Source of the DNA: Prolixibacteraceae bacterium | GTDB lineage: Bacteria > Bacteroidota > Bacteroidia > Bacteroidales > Prolixibacteraceae | Reading direction: 5' to 3' | Assembly (NCBI GenBank): GCA_019459485.1 | Contig: JAIBEZ010000028.1 | Coordinates: forward strand, 62,001-126,000 | DNA length: 64,000 nt | Shown: positions 58,263 through 64,000 of the stretch, one piece after another | How positions within the stretch are numbered: the stretch's first letter is position 1 | Layout of the letters: each line of letters starts with the position of its first letter | Notes under the pieces: generated by a model | What the model saw: the letters and a program-made list of their open reading frames with translations, nothing else | What the model was told of the DNA's origin: nothing | Databases searched by the model: none | Made by a program: the position numbers and the translations under genes

Positions 58263-59213
58263 ATGGAAAACCGGATTTGTAAACTTTTCGGGATCAAATA
58301 TCCAATTATTCAGGGTGGAATGGTTTGGTGCAGTGGCTGGCGGTTGGCTTCGGCAGTCAGTAACAATGGCGGGCTTGGCTTAATTGGCGCGGGTTCCATG
58401 CATCCTGATACGCTTCGCGAACATATTCAGAAAACCAAGCTGGCGACTGACAAACCTTTTGGGGTAAACGTTCCGCTGTTTTATCCTGAATTGGAAACGA
58501 TTATGAATATCATTGCCGATGAAAAGGTCCCGGTTGTTTTTACATCCGCCGGAAGTCCGAAGAAATATACAGCATGGCTGAAGGAACGCGGAATTATCGT
58601 GGTACATGTAATTGCCAGTTCCGCTTTTGCGCTGAAATGTGAGGAAGCCGGAGTGGATGCCATTGTTGCTGAAGGTTTTGAAGCGGGCGGTCACAACGGT
58701 CGCGAAGAAACTACCACGTTAACGCTGATTCCGGCGGTGAGGAAAGTAACCTCGTTGCCACTGATGGCAGCAGGTGGTGTTGGAACCGGTGAAGCGATTC
58801 TGGCCGCAATGGCTTTGGGTGCCGATGGTGTCCAAATCGGATCGCGGTTTGCCATTTCCGAAGAATCTTCGGCTCATCCCGATTTTAAAAAGCTGGTTAC
58901 CGGATTGAACGAAGGCGATACAAAACTTGCATTGAAAAAAATCGGACCGGTTCGTCTGATTAAAAATGAATTTTTCCAGACAGTAAATAAACTGGAACTT
59001 GAAGGTGCAACCGCTGATGTATTAAGGGTTTTACTCGGTCGCGGACGTGCTAAAAAAGGCATGTTCGAAGGCGATCTGGCGGAAGGTGAACTTGAAATCG
59101 GGCAGGTTTCATCGATTATCAATGAGGTGCTGCCCGTAAAAACCATCATGGAAAACCTGATTCAGGAATACCAGCAGGCCAAAAACCGATTAGACGATTC
59201 GACAATTTTCTAA
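58263..59213 (+). CDS. Nitronate monooxygenase-like FMN enzyme
   Basis: The 316-residue TIM-barrel flavoprotein has the IQGGM start, a GGHNGREETTT loop near residue 140 and AAGGVGTGEAI and GADGVQIGSRF phosphate-binding motifs of the NMO/2-nitropropane dioxygenase family; some members are instead enoyl-ACP reductase (FabK)-like. The 214-bp spacer before it has no further gene; start is ATG 58263. Confidence 0.92.
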   Translation: MENRICKLFGIKYPIIQGGMVWCSGWRLASAVSNNGGLGLIGAGSMHPDTLREHIQKTKLATDKPFGVNVPLFYPELETIMNIIADEKVPVVFTSAGSPKKYTAWLKERGIIVVHVIASSAFALKCEEAGVDAIVAEGFEAGGHNGREETTTLTLIPAVRKVTSLPLMAAGGVGTGEAILAAMALGADGVQIGSRFAISEESSAHPDFKKLVTGLNEGDTKLALKKIGPVRLIKNEFFQTVNKLELEGATADVLRVLLGRGRAKKGMFEGDLAEGELEIGQVSSIINEVLPVKTIMENLIQEYQQAKNRLDDSTIF

Positions 59214-59330
59214 TTTGACAATTCGAAGATGAATGAATATACTTAGTAACTCTCAAGAACCTGTAATCCTCGCTGAACCATTCCACAGCGGGCAACCTGG
59301 AACCTGAAACTTTGAACTTGAAACTTATTT

Positions 59331-60587
59331 ATGATACATTTTGAACGAACCAAATTAGCAAACGGGCTGACAGTGATTGTACATCAGGATAAAACTACCC
59401 CGATGGTGGCGATAGATGTTTGCTACAATGTGGGCTCGCGCGACGAACACCCTGACCGTACTGGATTTGCCCATTTATTTGAACATCTGATGTTTGGTGG
59501 TTCAAAGCACATTCCATTGTACGACGAGCCGCTGCAAAAAGCAGGTGGCGACAACAATGCGTTTACCTCGAATGATCTGACGAATTATTACCTGACACTT
59601 CCCAAAAACAACATAGAAACAGGTTTCTGGCTCGAATCGGACAGAATGCTCGAACTTGCTTTTTCGAAATCAAGTCTTGACGTGCAGCGCAATGTGGTGA
59701 TTGAAGAGTTCAAACAGCGCAACCTGAACCAGCCATACGGCGATGTTTGGGCTTTGCTTCGCCAACTGGCCTACAAAGTCCATCCTTATCAGTGGCCAAC
59801 CATCGGACGCGAAATCAGTCACATTGAAAAGGCAACCATGCAGCAGGTGAAGGATTTCTTTTATGCCCATTATGCTCCTGATAATGCGGTGCTGGTTGTT
59901 GCAGGCGATGTTGATTTTGACAAGGTGCTGACGCTTGCCAATCGTTGGTTTGGGCATATTCCGAACAGGGCAGTTAAGCAGCGTGCAATTCCGCAGGAAC
60001 CCGAACAGACGGAAATTCGTGAACAGTCGGTAGTGCGCGATGTTCCGAACGATACAATATACATGGCATACCACATGGCCGATCGCCTCGATCCGATGTA
60101 TTACGCCACCGATTTGATTTCGGACGTGCTTTCAAACGGAAATTCATCACGCATGTACCAGAACCTTGTTCAGAAAGAGAAATTGTTTACCGAACTTGAC
60201 GCCTACCTTTCAGGAGACAATGATCCCGGATTATTTGTTGTTTCAGGAAAACCAAGCAACGGAATTTCTCTTGAAACTGCCCGGAGAGCCATTGAACGTG
60301 AACTTGACCGGATGAAACAGGAACGGGTTTCTGAATACGAGCTTGAAAAGGTGAAGAACAAAGTAGAAGCCAACATTGAATACAGCGAGATGAATTACCT
60401 GAACAAAGCGATGAATCTGGCTACCAACGAAATATTAAACGATGCAGGTTTGATCAATTCTCAGGTTGATTTCTACCGGTCGGTCACCACTGCGCAAATT
60501 CAGGAAGTAGCACAACACTTATTTCGTCACGGAAATTGCTCCGTTTTAAATTACATTGCTAAAAAGTCAGAACATGTTGAATCGTAA
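59331..60587 (+). CDS. M16-family zinc protease, catalytic subunit
   Basis: The 418-residue protein is a pitrilysin/processing-peptidase-like subunit with the inverted zinc motif HLFEH (His48, Glu51, His52) and a downstream EEF ligand region. No signal peptide is seen. It forms a pair with the following non-catalytic subunit, like bacterial M16B heterodimers. A TTGAACTTGAAACTT-type low-complexity run precedes the ATG at 59331. Confidence 0.94.
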   Translation: MIHFERTKLANGLTVIVHQDKTTPMVAIDVCYNVGSRDEHPDRTGFAHLFEHLMFGGSKHIPLYDEPLQKAGGDNNAFTSNDLTNYYLTLPKNNIETGFWLESDRMLELAFSKSSLDVQRNVVIEEFKQRNLNQPYGDVWALLRQLAYKVHPYQWPTIGREISHIEKATMQQVKDFFYAHYAPDNAVLVVAGDVDFDKVLTLANRWFGHIPNRAVKQRAIPQEPEQTEIREQSVVRDVPNDTIYMAYHMADRLDPMYYATDLISDVLSNGNSSRMYQNLVQKEKLFTELDAYLSGDNDPGLFVVSGKPSNGISLETARRAIERELDRMKQERVSEYELEKVKNKVEANIEYSEMNYLNKAMNLATNEILNDAGLINSQVDFYRSVTTAQIQEVAQHLFRHGNCSVLNYIAKKSEHVES

Positions 60588-61851
60588 TATACAACCCCCT
60601 GTTAACCCCATCGAACACATTGACATGGTAAAGGCCGAAAAGCGGCTTCTTTCCAATGGCATCCCGGTGTATTTTGTGAATGCAGGTTCGCAGGACGTGG
60701 TCAAAATTGATTTTATTTTTGAAGCCGGAACATGGTTTCAGGAGGCCAACCTGGTTGCCAGTCTATGCAATTCGATGCTTGAAGAGGGGAGCGTCAACTA
60801 TTCGGCTGCCGATATTGGAGAAAAATTTGATTTTTACGGAGCTTACATTCAATTGACCGCCGACCAGAACTACGGTTATTTCAATATTATAAGCTTGGGA
60901 AAACATTTGAAAACCATTCTGGAGATTACTGAAAATCTGATCAAACATTCGGTTTTTCCGCAGTATGAACTTGAGGTGCTGATTGACAAAAACAAGCAAA
61001 AATTTCTGCTCGAAAACGAAAAAGTGAAGACGCTCTGCCAGAAAAAATTCACACAGGTAATGTTTGGGGAATCGCATCCGTATGCCATTACCAACAAACT
61101 GGAAGATTTTGATCAGATCAACCGTGAGATGTTATTGCAGTTTTATCAATCGTATTATCACTCCGGAAATTGCAGGATTATTGCAGCAGGCCAGATTGAC
61201 GAATCGGTTCTGGCTCTTTTGGAAACTCATTTCGGCGGAAGTGACTGGCAGGGAAATTCCATAAATGCGCCCAAATATGAGATTAGTCCTGATCCGCAGA
61301 AGTTTCACCACGTGGAAAAGACCAATGGCATTCAGTCGGCCGTTCGGATGGGGAAGTTCTGGGTTCCAAAAAATCATCCTGATTATCATGCGCTAGCGGT
61401 GCTTATTACTATTTTTGGGGGGTATTTCGGGTCGCGGTTAATGACCAACATTCGCGAAGAAAAAGGATACACATACGGAATCGGCAGTTATGTGCTTTCG
61501 CTGAAACATGTCAGCTACCTGATTATTACTACTGAAGTTGGGAATGAATACATTGAACCAACGCTGAAAGAAATTACGATGGAAATGAAAAGGCTGCAAA
61601 CCGAACTGGTTTCAGAAAATGAATTGGAGACAGTGAAAAGTTATCTGTTGGGAGAATTTCTGCGCGACTTTGATGGTCCGTTTGCCCTTGCCGGAAGTTT
61701 CAAAGCCATCAACGATTTCGGTTTGGATTATTCGTTTTACGACGATTCACTGCGTGTTTTACGCAATATTACTTCCGAAAAAATAATGCAATTGGCACAG
61801 CAATATCTTAATTCTGAAGATTTTTATACGGTAGTGGCGGGAAGTAAATAA
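60574..61851 (+). CDS. M16-family protein, non-catalytic subunit
   Basis: The 425-residue partner has the M16 fold but no HxxEH at the expected place (SLCNSMLEEGS), so it should not bind zinc. It has the typical Arg/Tyr region near the C-terminus (REEKGYTYGIG). It overlaps the catalytic subunit gene by 14 bp and is translated with it. Confidence 0.93.
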   Translation: MLNRNIQPPVNPIEHIDMVKAEKRLLSNGIPVYFVNAGSQDVVKIDFIFEAGTWFQEANLVASLCNSMLEEGSVNYSAADIGEKFDFYGAYIQLTADQNYGYFNIISLGKHLKTILEITENLIKHSVFPQYELEVLIDKNKQKFLLENEKVKTLCQKKFTQVMFGESHPYAITNKLEDFDQINREMLLQFYQSYYHSGNCRIIAAGQIDESVLALLETHFGGSDWQGNSINAPKYEISPDPQKFHHVEKTNGIQSAVRMGKFWVPKNHPDYHALAVLITIFGGYFGSRLMTNIREEKGYTYGIGSYVLSLKHVSYLIITTEVGNEYIEPTLKEITMEMKRLQTELVSENELETVKSYLLGEFLRDFDGPFALAGSFKAINDFGLDYSFYDDSLRVLRNITSEKIMQLAQQYLNSEDFYTVVAGSK

Positions 61852-61963
61852 CTTTTTTTTCTGAGCGAACGCAACCTTCCATTTTGTGCACCCATCTAAC
61901 TACAATAGAAAAACGGACATGAACCGTCAATTGTAAATAGTTAACAAATAAAATGTTTTAAAA

Positions 61964-62686
61964 ATGGAAAAATTCAGAAAATTGTTTGCAGGTATTCTTT
62001 GCCTGTCGATCGGTGCTTTTACCCTTGTATCCTGTAATGATGATGATCCGGTGCCACTTCAGGCAGTAGTTGATGTGATGATTCAGGATCTTAAAACGGA
62101 TGCCGGTATAAGATACGGACTTGTTATTTATGCAACTTCGAATTATGAAATGAAATCAGTTAAAGTTACCGGTCCCGGAACCACTGGTGAAGTGTATGAT
62201 TTAACTGCAACAGCAGACAAACGACAGTTTGCATTTGAAATGGAAACCGGAGATTACACTGCTGCCTTGCCTGTAAAAGGTGACTATTCCTTCGAAATTA
62301 CTTCGGTGAATGATGAAAAACTTACTGTGAAAGATGTCGTTGGCGACGAAAAACTGGCTCCGATTGTTATCAAAACAGCGACGCTTGCCAGTCAGAAGCT
62401 GAAAACAACCTGGGATAAAGTCACCGGAGCAGAAGCATACATCGTTTATTTGCGTTCAGCAGACAAATCGCAGGTACTATTTTCAAGTTCCTATCTGGCA
62501 GACGACAAGGTTGAGTTTGAATTCGGTGCAACCGCATCGGGTTGGGCAAGCGGAAAATCACCCGTCGCCGGCACTGATTATGTGTTGGAATTGAGGGCAA
62601 TAAAAGCTGAAACGGGTGTTATTTACGACAAAGGCAGCAACCTTCAGTTTGTTACGCTTGATTCGAAAACAATTAAATGGGAATAA
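61964..62686 (+). CDS. Lipoprotein of unknown function
   Basis: The 240-residue product has a lipoprotein signal (lipobox LVSC, Cys25) followed by an Asp-rich linker (NDDDPVP) and two beta-sandwich-like regions; a fibronectin-like segment with LKTTWDKVTGAEAYIVYL is at about residues 145-165. It may be a surface or periplasmic protein. It stands alone before a strong terminator. Confidence 0.82.
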   Translation: MEKFRKLFAGILCLSIGAFTLVSCNDDDPVPLQAVVDVMIQDLKTDAGIRYGLVIYATSNYEMKSVKVTGPGTTGEVYDLTATADKRQFAFEMETGDYTAALPVKGDYSFEITSVNDEKLTVKDVVGDEKLAPIVIKTATLASQKLKTTWDKVTGAEAYIVYLRSADKSQVLFSSSYLADDKVEFEFGATASGWASGKSPVAGTDYVLELRAIKAETGVIYDKGSNLQFVTLDSKTIKWE

Positions 62687-62712
62687 TTTCAGAATTTCAG
62701 AAACAGTAAACG

Positions 62713-62742
62713 AAACCGGTCATCATGGCCGGTTTTTTTTTT
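62713..62742 (+). terminator. Intrinsic terminator after lipoprotein gene
   Basis: AAACCGG and CCGGTTT pair as a stem strengthened by an inner CAT/ATG, followed by a run of about ten T, 27 bp after the stop codon at 62686. It is a typical plus-strand terminator. Confidence 0.9.
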
Positions 62743-62819
62743 AGTTATGCAAACAACTTTGCGTTTTTGGTTGTTATAATGCCATCAACAATTTAATAGT
62801 TCTTCGAAAATAATATAAT

Positions 62820-62910
62820 CCCCTGAATACTGGTAGTTTACGTTATGTCATGGCGTGCTGAAAATTCTTAACTTATGTAAAGGTTTTTCTATCCGTATTT
62901 CAGGGGGTTT
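62820..62910 (+). other. Hairpin with U-run in the leader of the GT2 gene
   Basis: CCCCTGAATAC (62820-62830) and GTATTTCAGGGG (62895-62906) can pair with one bulge around a 64-nt loop, followed by GTTTTTATTT, 75 bp before the GT2 start. It could be an attenuator/terminator in a leader. The rest of the 240-bp spacer (62743-62981) shows nothing else. Confidence 0.4.
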
Positions 62911-62981
62911 TTATTTATGATACTTTTCTTCAAATCTTTCCGTTTAATCGAAATCCAACTATATTTACCGAAAAAACTAGA

Positions 62982-63719
62982 ATGATTAATAACAAAAAGG
63001 TTGTTGTTGTTTTACCCGCATACAACGCAGCCAAAACTCTTGAGATTACTTATCAGGAAATTGATTTTAATATTGTTGACGAAGTTATTCTTGTTGACGA
63101 TAAAAGCAAGGACGAAACAATTAAAGAAGCACAACGGCTTGGAATAAAGCACATTGTCAGGCATCAGGAAAACAAGGGGTACGGTGGAAACCAAAAATCA
63201 TGCTACAACAAAGCGCTTGAACTCGACGCCGACATTGTAATTATGCTGCATCCCGACTACCAATACACTCCCAAGCTAATCCCATCGATGACCCACCTGA
63301 TTGCAAATGATTTGTACCACGTGGTTTTAGGTTCCCGAATTTTGGGAAAAGGCGCTTTGGCTGGAGGAATGCCATGGTACAAATATGTAGCCAACCGTTT
63401 GCTTACTTTGTTCCAGAATATCATGATGAATGCCAAACTTTCCGAGTATCATACAGGTTACCGGGCATTCTCAAGAGAAGTACTTGAAAAGGTGAACTAC
63501 AATGCCAACTCCGACAATTTTGTATTCGACAATCAGATGCTTGCACAAATCTGGTACGCAGGTTACGAAATAGCCGAAATTACATGCCCTACCAAATATT
63601 TCGAGGATGCATCAAGTATCAATATCAAAAACAGCTCAATATATGGAATGGGTGTGCTAAAAACTTCGTTGCAGTTTAGGTTGCAGAAATGGGGACTAAT
63701 AAGAACAACATATTTATAG
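62982..63719 (+). CDS. Glycosyltransferase family 2
   Basis: The 245-residue GT-A protein has the VVVLPAYNAAKTLEIT opening, DDKS nucleotide-binding motif and the MLHPDYQYTP metal/acceptor region, resembling dolichyl-phosphate-mannose-synthase-like or polyprenyl-phosphate sugar transferases. No transmembrane helix is apparent. The gene following (63726) is a large membrane protein, so the two may start a surface-glycan locus. Confidence 0.9.
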   Translation: MINNKKVVVVLPAYNAAKTLEITYQEIDFNIVDEVILVDDKSKDETIKEAQRLGIKHIVRHQENKGYGGNQKSCYNKALELDADIVIMLHPDYQYTPKLIPSMTHLIANDLYHVVLGSRILGKGALAGGMPWYKYVANRLLTLFQNIMMNAKLSEYHTGYRAFSREVLEKVNYNANSDNFVFDNQMLAQIWYAGYEIAEITCPTKYFEDASSINIKNSSIYGMGVLKTSLQFRLQKWGLIRTTYL

Positions 63720-63725
63720 TTTAAA

Positions 63726-64000
63726 ATGTATAAAGGCGTTATAATGAAATACATAAATGAGATAATTATTTCATTTCTATGGTTTTCTGCAATTATTATT
63801 ATTAATCCCATTGGAGAGTTCCCATTAAATGATGATTGGGCATACAGCCTGAATGTTTATCATCTTAGTCAGGAAGGGAAGTTAATATTAAGCGACTGGC
63901 CTGCAATGTCATTGATTGCTCAAGTTCTATGGGGCGCACTTGTTACAGGTGTCTTTGGATTTTCATTTACTGTACTTCGGTTTTCTACCCTATTTGTCGG
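63726..64000 (+). CDS. N-terminal part of a PMT/GT39-like membrane glycosyltransferase (truncated by window end)
   Basis: The frame from ATG 63726 (or 63744) is open to the window end, 91 residues. A transmembrane segment (EIIISFLWFSAIIII) precedes PLNDDWAYSLNVYHL, the Asp-Asp motif of the PMT/ArnT class of membrane glycosyltransferases, and further hydrophobic sequence follows. It starts 6 bp after the GT2 gene. Function is inferred from the N-terminal end only. Confidence 0.65.
   Translation, partial: MYKGVIMKYINEIIISFLWFSAIIIINPIGEFPLNDDWAYSLNVYHLSQEGKLILSDWPAMSLIAQVLWGALVTGVFGFSFTVLRFSTLFV

Overview
The window looks like a Bacteroidota chromosome, probably Marinilabiliales/Prolixibacteraceae-like. 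Supporting evidence: a PorQ type IX secretion protein, a BT_3928-type DoxX protein, a DUF5686 outer-membrane protein, neighbouring folP and cdaA, DUF3494 and DUF3108 proteins, AT-rich spacers and NANNTTTG-type -7 elements. I see no rRNA, tRNA, CRISPR array, transposase or prophage.

From 1 to about 44 kb every gene is on the minus strand and the content is that of a stress-response and signalling island. It holds Dps, two CsbD-like proteins, two Lmo0937-type mini membrane proteins, YtxH, a PRC-barrel protein, a holin-X-like protein, DUF3185 and Thivi_2564 proteins, an M48 lipoprotein protease, YihY, and two glycosyltransferase/glycosidase loci. It also holds a B12/radical SAM operon, an ice-binding-type lipoprotein, six large sensor proteins, three stand-alone receivers and three short AraC-family regulators.

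The main discovery is a shared promoter architecture found 15 times between 1.8 and 44.1 kb. Two direct boxes (AATGTGTGAATNATGTAA and GAATTGTGTAAY) repeat their TGTAA core exactly 21 bp apart, and a -7 box (NANNTTTG) starts 30 nt after the TTGTGTAA (29 nt in two cases). This is the layout expected of a class II AraC-family activator. The sites lie 40-90 bp before most stress genes or operons and before one of the AraC genes (apparent autoregulation). They also fix several start codons. No receiver here carries a DNA-binding output domain, and each AraC gene sits beside a sensor gene. I propose a multi-sensor network converging on short AraC regulators that switch on a stress regulon.

The kinases are unusual. 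Three carry 8-10 tandem copies of a 21-residue (63-bp) coiled-coil unit in the signalling helix, and a fourth has two. Two kinases carry an intergenic-type palindrome inserted in frame in the ATPase domain. The spacers hold several short repeat families: arrays phased at 11 bp, an inverted array phased at 21 bp, an AAGGTT nested palindrome, a 130-bp MITE-like element and low-complexity tracts.

From 44 to 64 kb, genes of both strands are mostly housekeeping or envelope: a DUF5686 protein, hemH, ppnP, a patatin-Omp85 protein, YitT, a DUF4143 ATPase with a duplicated operator, porQ, a DoxX/MauE protein, DUF1599, folP, cdaA, nitronate monooxygenase, an M16 protease pair, a lipoprotein, and the start of a surface-glycan locus (GT2 plus a truncated integral-membrane protein). 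None of the 15 promoters occurs in this part.
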